DNA of 14,424 nucleotides, from NCBI GenBank assembly GCA_016870425.1, contig VGBQ01000044.1, forward strand, positions 1 through 14,424. The letters run 5' to 3'. Below, piece after piece: positions 1 through 6,892 of this stretch (position 1 is the first letter of the stretch; each line of letters opens with the position of its first letter). The position numbers were made by a program, and so were the translations under genes. The notes beneath the pieces were generated by a model, which worked only from the letters and a program-made list of their open reading frames with translations, had not been told where the DNA came from and did no database searches. This DNA comes from Actinomycetota bacterium (GTDB lineage Bacteria; Actinomycetota; Actinomycetes; S36-B12).

Positions 1-1139
1 GCCAGGTAGCCGATCGAGGGGCTCGCCTGCACCGCGAATGGGAAGTGTCCTACCAGCGGTGGCGGCAGTCCCACCCCGACCGCGCCGCGCTGCTCGATCG
101 GCTTCTCGCCCGCGAATTGCCCCCGGATCTGAGTTCGGCCCTTCCGGTCTTCGATGCGGGGACCTCCATCGCCACCCGGGCTGCCTCCGGGAAGGTGATC
201 AACGCCATCGCCTCGGTGATGCCGGAGTTCTGGGGTGGGTCCGCGGATCTCGCCGAGTCCAACAACACGACCATCGAGGGCGGGCTCTCCTTCCTGCCCA
301 CGGGAGCCGGTGGCCGCGACTCCTCGCCCTACGGCCGAGTGATCCACTTCGGCATCCGCGAGCACGCGATGGGCGCCATTCTCAACGGGATCGCGCTTGA
401 GGGGCTCACACGCCCCTTCGGCGGGACGTTCCTGGTCTTCTCCGACTACATGCGCGGCTCCGTGCGGCTTGCGGCCCTGATGCAGACCTCAGTCGTCTAC
501 GTCTGGACACATGACTCCGTGGGGCTGGGCGAGGACGGGCCGACGCACCAGCCCATCGAGCATCTGTGGTCCCTGCGTGGCATCCCCGGCCTCGCCATCG
601 CGCGGCCCTGCGACGGCAATGAGACCGCTCAGGTGTGGCTTGAGGCTCTGCGCCGCGCCACGCCCACGGGACTCATCCTGTCGCGCCAGGGCCTGCCCGT
701 CATCGATCGCGCCACGCACGCGGCCGCGAGCGAAGTAGTGCGCGGCGCCTACACGCTCGCTGAGGCCTCGGGCACGCCGCGGGCGATCATCATCGCGACC
801 GGATCGGAGGTGCAGGTCGCCCTGGCCGCTCGCGACATCCTCGAGTCAGGCGGCACGCCCACCCGGGTCGTGTCGGCCCCGTGCCTGGAGTGGTTCGACG
901 ACCAGGACAGTGCGTATCGGAATGCCGTGCTCCCGCAGGACGGGGCCGTGCGCGTTGCCGTGGAAGCCGGCGCAACCTACGGCTGGTGGAAGTACGTCGG
1001 CTCCGACGGAGGTGTCGTGGGCATCGATCACTTCGGCGCCAGCGCCGACGGGGCCCTGCTGCTCAAGGAGTTCGGCATCACCGCGGATGCCGTAGTTGAG
1101 TGCGTGCGATCGCTCCTCGCACGGAAGGGATCATCATGA
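1..1139 (+). CDS. tkt: Transketolase, C-terminal part (5' end outside window)
   Basis: Thiamine-diphosphate enzyme that moves two-carbon ketol units between sugar phosphates in the cytosolic non-oxidative pentose-phosphate pathway. The frame is open from base 3 to the left edge and runs to TGA at 1137-1139, giving 378 visible residues. Family members are usually near 700, so about the first 320 (most of the N-terminal ThDP-binding domain) are missing. Visible motifs, numbered from the window edge, are SADLAESNNT, HFGIREHAMGA with the catalytic Glu at about residue 120, FSDYMR, HDSVGLGEDGPTHQP and SRQGLP: the pyrimidine-binding domain followed by the C-terminal domain. A GTG at 45 is internal and is not the start, because the sequence before it (LHREWEVSYQRW) still reads as transketolase. 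It is the first visible gene of the tkt-tal-zwf-opcA-pgl operon and overlaps tal by ATGA. Identity is secure. Confidence 0.97.
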   Translation, partial: QVADRGARLHREWEVSYQRWRQSHPDRAALLDRLLARELPPDLSSALPVFDAGTSIATRAASGKVINAIASVMPEFWGGSADLAESNNTTIEGGLSFLPTGAGGRDSSPYGRVIHFGIREHAMGAILNGIALEGLTRPFGGTFLVFSDYMRGSVRLAALMQTSVVYVWTHDSVGLGEDGPTHQPIEHLWSLRGIPGLAIARPCDGNETAQVWLEALRRATPTGLILSRQGLPVIDRATHAAASEVVRGAYTLAEASGTPRAIIIATGSEVQVALAARDILESGGTPTRVVSAPCLEWFDDQDSAYRNAVLPQDGAVRVAVEAGATYGWWKYVGSDGGVVGIDHFGASADGALLLKEFGITADAVVECVRSLLARKGSS

Positions 1140-2257
1140 CCGCCCCACCCTCGCTCGTCGCGCTCACCCAAGCGGGCGTGTCCATCTGGCTTGACGACCT
1201 TGACCGCGGTCGCATTGCCTCGGGCGATCTCACCCGTCTCATCGATGACGACGAGGTCCGCGGGGTGACCACCAACCCCACGATCTTCGCCAAGGCACTG
1301 TCCTCCGCGGGTTCGGCGTACGCGCAGCAGATCCAGGAGCTGGCGGAAGCCGGAGCGAGCGTGGATGACGCAGTGCGCGCACTCACCACGACCGATGTCC
1401 GCGAGGCGTGCGACGTCTTCGCGCCGCTCTGGCGATCCTCCGAGGGTGTCGACGGTCGCGTCTCGATCGAGGTCGACCCGAGGCTGGCACGCGATGCCGA
1501 CGCCACCATCCTGCAGGCGCGGCTCCTGCACGGTCTGGTCGATCGCGACAACGTCCTCATTAAGATCCCCGCGACGTCCGAGGGCCTGCGCGCGATCACG
1601 GAGACCCTCGCCTCAGGGATCAGCGTCAACGTCACACTCATCTTCAGCATCGAGCGGTACGCCGAGGTCATCGACGCCTGGATGACCGGGCTGGAGCACG
1701 CCCATGACCGCGGGCACGATCTGTCCGCGATCGAGTCCGTCGCGTCCTTCTTCGTGAGCCGCATGGACACCGAGGTTGATGCGCGCCTGTCAGCCATCGG
1801 CACGCCGGAAGCCCTTGCCCTCCGAGGCACCGCAGGGCTTGCCAGCGCCCGCCTGGCCTGGGGGGTCTACCAGGACGCGATGGGCTCGGATCGCTGGCAG
1901 GCCCTGCAGGCTCTCGGCGCGCGCCCCCAGCGGCCGCTGCGGGCCGCCACGGGCGTCAAGGACCCGGAATTCCCCCCGACGATGTACGTCATGGGCCTCG
2001 TCGTGCAGGGATGTGTCAACACGATGCCCGCGGCCACCCTTCGAGCATCGGCGGACTTCACCGGAGACGTCGTCGACACCGTCACGGGCACCCAAGCCGC
2101 GTCGCGCGCGGTGTGGGATGCGCTGGGTGCGCTAGGCATCGATGAGCCCGAGGTGTGCCAGCAGCTCGAGGACGAAGGCGTGGAGAAGTTTGACGCGTCG
2201 TGGGCTGAACTCCTTGACACGGTGCGCCAAGCCTTGGACGACGCTAGGCGCGCATGA
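1136..2257 (+). CDS. tal: Transaldolase
   Basis: Transfers a dihydroxyacetone unit from sedoheptulose-7-phosphate to glyceraldehyde-3-phosphate through a Schiff base; cytosolic pentose-phosphate enzyme. The 373 residues form one aldolase-type barrel of the usual length for the longer actinobacterial form. Visible motifs are WLDDLDRG (about 18-25, probable catalytic Asp), GVTTNPTIF (43-51), NVLIKIPAT with the Schiff-base Lys at K143, ASFFVSRMD and ATGVKDP near the substrate-binding C-terminal part. The ATG at 1136 is chosen because it overlaps the tkt stop (ATGA) and follows AAGGG at 1125-1129 with a 6-base spacer. An in-frame GTG at 1100 would add 12 residues unlike the family. It is not fused to glucose-6-phosphate isomerase, a fusion known in some actinobacteria. 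Its end overlaps zwf by ATGA. Confidence 0.97.
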   Translation: MTAPPSLVALTQAGVSIWLDDLDRGRIASGDLTRLIDDDEVRGVTTNPTIFAKALSSAGSAYAQQIQELAEAGASVDDAVRALTTTDVREACDVFAPLWRSSEGVDGRVSIEVDPRLARDADATILQARLLHGLVDRDNVLIKIPATSEGLRAITETLASGISVNVTLIFSIERYAEVIDAWMTGLEHAHDRGHDLSAIESVASFFVSRMDTEVDARLSAIGTPEALALRGTAGLASARLAWGVYQDAMGSDRWQALQALGARPQRPLRAATGVKDPEFPPTMYVMGLVVQGCVNTMPAATLRASADFTGDVVDTVTGTQAASRAVWDALGALGIDEPEVCQQLEDEGVEKFDASWAELLDTVRQALDDARRA

Positions 2258-3774
2258 CCAACCCACTCCGCGACACACGGGACCGGCGGCTACCCAAGGT
2301 TGCCGGCCCCTGTGGGCTGGTGCTCTTCGGTGTCACGGGCGACCTCGCGCGCAAGAAGATCATGCCTGCGATCTACGACCTGGCTAACCGAGGTCTCCTT
2401 CCACCCGGCTTCGGGCTCGTCGGCTTCGCTCGACGCCAGTGGGATGACGAGGACTTCGCTCAGGAGGTGCACGACTCCGTCCGCGAGTACGCGCGCACAC
2501 CCTTCCGGGAAGAGGTCTGGGCACAGTTGTCGGAGGGGATCCGCTTTGTCGAAGGCGACATCTCCGACCCGGCGGCCTACGCAGAGCTGCGTCGTGTCGT
2601 CCACGAGGTCGACGAGCGACGCGGGACCATGGGCAACCACGCCTTCTACCTCTCCATCCCGCCTAGCCTGTTTCCCGTCGTCGTCGAGCACCTCAAGGCG
2701 AGCGGACTCTCCGAGAGGCACGGCCGCGAATGGCGCCGCGTCGTCGTCGAAAAGCCCTTTGGTCACGATCTCGCCAGCGCGCAGGAGCTCGATCGCGTCC
2801 TGAGCACCGCATTCACGCCGGATGAGATCTTCCGCATCGATCACTATCTTGGCAAAGAGACAGTGCAGAACATCCTCGCCGTGCGTTTTGCCAACACGAT
2901 GTTCGAGCCCATCTGGAATGCGAACTACGTCGACAACGTGCAGATCACGCAGGCAGAGGATATCGGCATCGCGGGGCGAGCTGGCTACTACGACGGCATC
3001 GGGGCTGCCCGCGACGTGATCCAGAACCACCTTCTGCAACTGCTTGCTCTCACCGCGATGGAGGAGCCACTGTCGTTCCGCCCTCACGAGGTGCGCGCGG
3101 AAAAGGAGAAGGTGCTACGCGCAGTCACGCTGCCCAGGGACATCGGCCCGCACACCGCCCGCGGCCAGTATGCCGCGGGCTGGCAGGGGGGGATCCCGGT
3201 CGTCGGGTTCCTGCAGGAGCCGGGGATCCCGCCGGACAGCACGACCGAGACGTTCGCGGCCATCCGGGTAACGGTGGACAACCGCCGCTGGGCTGGGGTG
3301 CCGTTCTACCTGCGCACGGGGAAGCGGCTGGGACGCCGAGTCACGGAAGTTGCTGTCATCTTCAAGCGCGCACCGCACCTGCCGTTTGAGTCCTCGTCCG
3401 TGGGCGAGCTCTCCGACAACGCACTGGTCTTCCGCATCCAGCCGGACGAGGGTGTGACGGTCCGCTTCGGCTCTAAGGTGCCGGGCACGGTGGGCATGGA
3501 GGTACGGGATGTCACGATGGACTTCCAGTACGGCGATTCCTTCGTCGACACGAGCCCCGAGGCCTATGAGCGATTGATCCTCGACGTCCTGCTGGGCGAG
3601 CCACCGCTCTTTCCCAACAGCACCGAGGTAGATCTCAGCTGGCGCATCCTGGACCCCGTGCTCGATGTCTGGGCCACAGAGGGCCAGCCCGAGCAGTATG
3701 CCTCGGGCGGGTGGGGCCCGGCATGTGCCTACGACATGATCGCGCGCGACGGGCGACAGTGGAGGCGGCCATGA
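2254..3774 (+). CDS. zwf: Glucose-6-phosphate 1-dehydrogenase
   Basis: Oxidises glucose-6-phosphate to 6-phosphogluconolactone and reduces NAD(P)+, the entry step of the oxidative pentose-phosphate pathway. The 506 residues are normal for the family. The N-terminal Rossmann domain has GVTGDLARKK (G26-K35). EKPFG lies at 166-170 with K167. The substrate site RIDHYLGKE spans 194-202 (D196, H197, K201). The probable catalytic base is H259 in IQNH, 62 residues after H197 as in the Leuconostoc enzyme. FYLRTGKRL follows in the C-terminal domain. The ATG at 2254 overlaps the tal stop (ATGA), the Shine-Dalgarno match is weak, and the gene end overlaps opcA in the same way, so coupled translation is likely. 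All key residues are present. NADP preference is expected from the family, not proven here. Confidence 0.98.
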   Translation: MTNPLRDTRDRRLPKVAGPCGLVLFGVTGDLARKKIMPAIYDLANRGLLPPGFGLVGFARRQWDDEDFAQEVHDSVREYARTPFREEVWAQLSEGIRFVEGDISDPAAYAELRRVVHEVDERRGTMGNHAFYLSIPPSLFPVVVEHLKASGLSERHGREWRRVVVEKPFGHDLASAQELDRVLSTAFTPDEIFRIDHYLGKETVQNILAVRFANTMFEPIWNANYVDNVQITQAEDIGIAGRAGYYDGIGAARDVIQNHLLQLLALTAMEEPLSFRPHEVRAEKEKVLRAVTLPRDIGPHTARGQYAAGWQGGIPVVGFLQEPGIPPDSTTETFAAIRVTVDNRRWAGVPFYLRTGKRLGRRVTEVAVIFKRAPHLPFESSSVGELSDNALVFRIQPDEGVTVRFGSKVPGTVGMEVRDVTMDFQYGDSFVDTSPEAYERLILDVLLGEPPLFPNSTEVDLSWRILDPVLDVWATEGQPEQYASGGWGPACAYDMIARDGRQWRRP

Positions 3775-4676
3775 TCCGGCTCGAGGACACCAGCGGCGGG
3801 GCCATTGCGCGAGCGATCGACGAGGAGCGCCACCGCATGGGCTCACCCGCGACCGGCATGGTCCTGACCATGCTCATCCTCAGCGACGAGGAGTACGCAT
3901 CCGATGCCACGGAGGCTGCTGTGCTCTCGGCCCGCCAGCACCCCATGCGCATCCTGACGCTCATCCCCCGCCCCGGCCGGGGCCCCGACCAAATCGATGC
4001 GCAGGTGATGGTCGGCGGCGATGACGGTCCGGGTGAGGTGGCGATCGTGCGCCTGCGCGGCGATCGGGCAGGACACGCGAATTCCGTGGTCATCCCCCTA
4101 CTTCTCCCGGACACTCCGGTGGTCGCTTGGTGGCCCACGGATCCGCCGCCCGTCCCTGCCGACAATCCGATCGGGCACCACTGCCAGCGGCGGATCACGG
4201 ACATGGCCACGGCTCCGGACCCGCGGGCAGCCCTGCGCGAACGCAAGGCTGGCTACGTGCCCGGTGACTCCGACCTTGCCTGGACGCGGCTCACCTCGTG
4301 GCGTAGCGCACTCGCCTCGCTCCTGGACGACGGCGAGACGCGGGCAACCGCCGGTTCCGTCGAGGCGGAGGCAGACAACCCTAGCGCCATCCTGCTGGCC
4401 GCATGGCTGCGCTGGGCCCTCGACATCACCGTGGAGTTCACGCCGGTCGCCGGGCCTGGAATCACGCGCGTGCGCCTGGAGACCGCGACGGGCCCCATCT
4501 CCTTGGATCGGCCCGACGGCTCCGTGGCTACGCTCTCGCGACCAGGGGTCCCGGAGTCCACTATCGCTCTCCCCCGGCGCGGGCTCCCCGACCTGCTGAG
4601 CGAGGAACTGCGACGGCTGGACCCGGATGAGGTCTACGGGGACGTCCTGGAGTCCATCTCCACGGCCCACGTATGA
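3771..4676 (+). CDS. opcA: Glucose-6-phosphate dehydrogenase assembly protein OpcA
   Basis: OpcA proteins of actinobacteria and cyanobacteria support assembly or redox activation of Zwf. The 301-residue protein has the family core PVVAWWP followed by NPIGHHCQRRITDM (about residues 122-150) and the usual C-terminal domain ending in EEVYGDVLES-like sequence (here DPDEVYGDVLES). It has no signal peptide or membrane segment and is cytosolic. The ATG at 3771 overlaps the zwf TGA (ATGA) and sits 5 bases after a good Shine-Dalgarno, GGAGG at 3761-3765. The frame runs 60 bases further upstream, but only inside zwf. Direct linkage to zwf supports a partner role. The biochemical mode of action is known only from other species. 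Confidence 0.95.
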   Translation: MIRLEDTSGGAIARAIDEERHRMGSPATGMVLTMLILSDEEYASDATEAAVLSARQHPMRILTLIPRPGRGPDQIDAQVMVGGDDGPGEVAIVRLRGDRAGHANSVVIPLLLPDTPVVAWWPTDPPPVPADNPIGHHCQRRITDMATAPDPRAALRERKAGYVPGDSDLAWTRLTSWRSALASLLDDGETRATAGSVEAEADNPSAILLAAWLRWALDITVEFTPVAGPGITRVRLETATGPISLDRPDGSVATLSRPGVPESTIALPRRGLPDLLSEELRRLDPDEVYGDVLESISTAHV

Positions 4677-5398
4677 GCACGCTCAGCGTGGTCGTGCTCG
4701 ACAACGAGCGAGCGCTGGCGGCGGCGGTGGCGCGGGCGCTGATTGAGCGACTCTCCGAGCCCGGGACCCACCACGTCGTGCTCACCGGCGGCGGGGTGGG
4801 GACGATGGTCCTTGCCGAATGCGCTGCACGGTCGACCGAGGTTGATTGGGGCAGCGTGCACCTGTGGTGGGGGGACGAGAGGTTCCTGCCCGAGGGTGAC
4901 GCGGATCGCAACGCCACGGGTGCTCAATCCGCGCTGATCGATCACGTGCCGGTCCCCCCGGACCAGGTGCACGCCATGCCGGCAGACGTGGGCCAGAGCG
5001 CCGATGAGGCGGCCGCTTCCTACGCCGACGAGCTTGCACGGCACTCCTCCAGCGGCTTCGTCCCCGACTTCGACGTCGTCCTGCTCGGCATGGGCCCGGA
5101 GGGCCACGTGGCATCCCTCTTCCCGGGCATGCCGGCACTGCATGACGCGCGATCGACCGCGGCCATCACGGACTCTCCCAAGCCGCCCCCCGTCCGGATC
5201 AGCCTCACCCTCGCCGCTCTGCGTTCTGCCCGGGAGGTCTGGGTGGTCGCCTCCGGCGCCGTCAAGGCTCAGGCGGCGGGAGATGCCGTGCGCGAAGAAG
5301 TCAACCCTGACGACGTGCCTGCCGCAGGCGCCCGCGGGCGCGAGGCCACGATCTTCTGGCTCGATCGTGACGCAGCATCCCGCGTCGAGGGGACCTAG
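4673..5398 (+). CDS. pgl: 6-phosphogluconolactonase (DevB/Pgl type)
   Basis: Hydrolyses 6-phosphogluconolactone, the product of the upstream zwf gene, to 6-phosphogluconate; cytosolic. The 241 residues form one glucosamine-6-phosphate-isomerase-like domain. Motifs: LTGGG (37-41), WWGDERF (65-71), DVVLLGMGPEGHVASLFPG with H145, and SPKPPPVRISLT in the C-terminal half. The ATG at 4673 overlaps the opcA stop (ATGA), and I see no clear Shine-Dalgarno, so translation is probably coupled to opcA. Its TAG stop (5396-5398) shares the CTAG palindrome with the stop of the convergent rbpA gene, giving a 3-base tail-to-tail overlap. The next oxidative gene (gnd) is not in this window. Confidence 0.97.
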   Translation: MSTLSVVVLDNERALAAAVARALIERLSEPGTHHVVLTGGGVGTMVLAECAARSTEVDWGSVHLWWGDERFLPEGDADRNATGAQSALIDHVPVPPDQVHAMPADVGQSADEAAASYADELARHSSSGFVPDFDVVLLGMGPEGHVASLFPGMPALHDARSTAAITDSPKPPPVRISLTLAALRSAREVWVVASGAVKAQAAGDAVREEVNPDDVPAAGARGREATIFWLDRDAASRVEGT

Positions 5399-5727
5399 GA
5401 CCTGCGAAGCTTCTCGAGGGCTTCCTCAAGGATCGCCGCACCGTCGGCGTCGCTACGACGCTCCTTGACGTAGGCCAGGTGGGTCTTGTACGGCTCGATC
5501 TTTGGTGGAGCCGGCGGAGCCTGCTCGTCCTGGCTGGCCGGCCATCCGCATCGCGGGCAGTCCCAGGTGTCAGGGACCGGGGCTTCCGCGGCGAAGCTCG
5601 GCGTGGTCTCGTGGCCACGTGCGCACCAGAAGGTGATGAATACCCGAGGCGCTGTCTCTCCGCGCTCAGCCTCCCCCATCGGTCCAGCGCCGACACGGCT
5701 GCCACGGATCGCACTACCACCGGCCAC
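5395..5727 (-). CDS. rbpA: RNA polymerase-binding protein RbpA
   Basis: RbpA is an actinobacteria-specific transcription factor. It binds RNA polymerase and group-1/2 sigma factors and stabilises open complexes. The 110 residues match the family throughout: N-terminal tail MAGGSAIRGSRVGAGPMGEA (1-20); a core with FWCARGHE and WDCPRCGWP (C35, H39, C57 and C60 are candidate zinc ligands); then the linker and sigma-interaction region PPKIEPYKTHLAYVKERRSD followed by DADGAAILEEAL and a Leu/Lys-rich end. The start is GTG at 5727-5725, with GAGGAGG four bases upstream. It lies 27 bases after secG and is probably the last gene of the tpiA-secG transcript or longer. It ends inside the same CTAG as pgl, on the opposite strand. 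Confidence 0.97.
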   Translation of the reverse strand: MAGGSAIRGSRVGAGPMGEAERGETAPRVFITFWCARGHETTPSFAAEAPVPDTWDCPRCGWPASQDEQAPPAPPKIEPYKTHLAYVKERRSDADGAAILEEALEKLRRS

Positions 5728-5731
5728 GTGG

Positions 5732-5738
5732 CCTCCTC
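5732..5738 (-). promoter_or_regulatory. Ribosome binding site of rbpA
   Basis: GAGGAGG on the - strand, four bases before the GTG start of rbpA. It fixes that start, which also agrees with the conserved MAGG N-terminus of the family. Confidence 0.8.
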
Positions 5739-5754
5739 GCTTCGATCGGACAGG

Positions 5755-6003
5755 TCATGAGCCCGTGCGCACCAGCAGTCCGACGGCGACGATCGACGCC
5801 GCCCAGATGAGGCCGATACCCACGGTGAGGCGATCAAGATTCTTCTCGGCCACTGAGGACCCCCCGATGGAGGAACTCACCCCTCCGCCAAAGAGGTCGG
5901 ACAGGCCACCACCCTTGCCGCGGTGCAACAGGATGAGGACGACGAGCAGCACGCTCGTGATGACCAGCAGGACCGCCAGCGCAATGACCAGGATGGTCGT
6001 CAC
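5755..6003 (-). CDS. secG: Preprotein translocase subunit SecG
   Basis: Small inner-membrane subunit of the SecYEG protein-export channel. 82 residues from the chosen start. There are two hydrophobic helices (about 3-25 and 59-78) joined by a cytoplasmic loop with the diagnostic actinobacterial sequence HRGKGGGLSDLFGGG and SSIGGSSVAEKNLDRLTV. Two GTG codons could start translation. The one at 6009 lies only three bases after the strong AAGGAGG (6013-6019). The one at 6003 lies nine bases after it and gives MTTILV, closer to other SecG N-termini, so I prefer 6003; the longer form adds two residues. It is followed 27 bases later by rbpA and preceded by an 85-base gap to tpiA that holds an inverted repeat. 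The location between tpiA and pgl resembles that in other actinobacteria. Confidence 0.95.
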   Translation of the reverse strand: MTTILVIALAVLLVITSVLLVVLILLHRGKGGGLSDLFGGGVSSSIGGSSVAEKNLDRLTVGIGLIWAASIVAVGLLVRTGS

Positions 6004-6012
6004 CTGCACCCG

Positions 6013-6019
6013 CCTCCTT
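6013..6019 (-). promoter_or_regulatory. Ribosome binding site of secG
   Basis: AAGGAGG on the - strand. Spacing is 3 bases to the GTG at 6009 and 9 bases to the GTG at 6003; the second is the more usual distance. Confidence 0.75.
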
Positions 6020-6030
6020 CACACACCATC

Positions 6031-6054
6031 GCCGGATAGGGACACCGATCCGGC
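6031..6054 (-). repeat. Inverted repeat in the secG leader
   Basis: GCCGGAT, a 10-base spacer, then ATCCGGC: perfect 7-base arms in the 85-base gap between tpiA and secG. The nearer arm is 11 bases upstream of the secG Shine-Dalgarno. No T-tract follows on either strand, so it is not a classical terminator. It could be an mRNA hairpin or a protein-binding operator. The arms are seen directly; any function is unproven. Confidence 0.4.
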
Positions 6055-6094
6055 CGCCGCCGACGGTACCACGCGGGCCGATTGAGCAGCCTTG

Positions 6095-6892
6095 TCACGT
6101 CCCGTCTCCCGTGGCGTCCAGGAGTCGGTACCGCACGATGCCAACGAATTCGTCCGGATCCAGGCTCGCGCCACCGACGAGGCATCCGTCGACATCCGGC
6201 TCCGCCATGATGGCGGCCACGTTGGACACCTTCACCGAGCCGCCGTAGAGAATGCGCACAGCCTCGGCGACACCCTCACCACGCTCGCTGAGCAGCGCTC
6301 GGATCGCACGACAGACCTCCTGCGCATCCCCGGGCGTGGCAACCTCGCCTGTGCCGATCGCCCACACCGGCTCGTAGGCGATCACCATCGTGCTCACCGC
6401 TTCGCCAGGCAGGTCATCGAGCCCGGCCGTGACCTGCGCGAGGACGTGCTCGACGTGACGTCCCTCCTGCCGCACGGCGAGTCCCTCGCCCACGCACAGG
6501 ATGGGGATGAGTCCATGCCGACGAGCGGCCCGCACCTTGGCCGCGGCGACATCGTCGCCCTCAGAGTGGTATTCGCGTCGCTCGCTATGCCCGACCAGGA
6601 CATAGGTGCAACCCAGCTTGGCGAGCATGGTGCCGGAGATCTCGCCGGTGAAGGCACCCGAGTCGTGGACGGAGATATCCTGCGCGCCGTAGGTGATGCG
6701 ATATCCATCGCCGTCGATGAGCGTTTGGACCGAGCGCAGATCGGTGAATGGTGGGATCACTGCGACATCCACGGCGTCGTAGTCTGCGTCATTGAGCGCA
6801 AAGGCCAGCTTCTGCACCAGTGCGATGGCCTCGAGGTGATTGATGTTCATCTTCCAGTTGCCCGCCATCAGCGGGCGACGTGCCTCGGTCAT
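6095..6892 (-). CDS. tpiA: Triose-phosphate isomerase
   Basis: Interconverts dihydroxyacetone phosphate and glyceraldehyde-3-phosphate; cytosolic glycolytic enzyme. 265 residues, one TIM barrel of normal length. Catalytic residues are all present: K14 in GNWKMN, H102 in LVGHSERR and E174 in AYEPVWAIGTG. The mobile loop (GTGEVATPGDAQEV) and the phosphate-binding LYGGSVK and GGASLD follow. The ATG at 6892 is chosen because it overlaps the pgk stop (ATGA) and has GAGGAAGG six bases upstream. The frame stays open to 7138 inside pgk, but that extension is Arg/Pro-rich and unlike the family. It sits in the gap-pgk-tpiA glycolytic operon, upstream of secG. Confidence 0.98.
   Translation of the reverse strand: MTEARRPLMAGNWKMNINHLEAIALVQKLAFALNDADYDAVDVAVIPPFTDLRSVQTLIDGDGYRITYGAQDISVHDSGAFTGEISGTMLAKLGCTYVLVGHSERREYHSEGDDVAAAKVRAARRHGLIPILCVGEGLAVRQEGRHVEHVLAQVTAGLDDLPGEAVSTMVIAYEPVWAIGTGEVATPGDAQEVCRAIRALLSERGEGVAEAVRILYGGSVKVSNVAAIMAEPDVDGCLVGGASLDPDEFVGIVRYRLLDATGDGT

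Noticed and set aside
3115..3846. 243-codon - strand frame opposite zwf and opcA
   Set aside because: Antisense shadow; the + strand genes have complete catalytic motifs and continuous ATGA junctions.
5318..5341. Adjacent dyads GCCTG/CAGGC and a 14-base GCGCCCGCGGGCGC palindrome near the end of pgl, considered as a terminator
   Set aside because: They lie inside the pgl coding sequence, 55 bases before the stop, with no T-run on either strand; GC-rich codons for conserved residues explain them.
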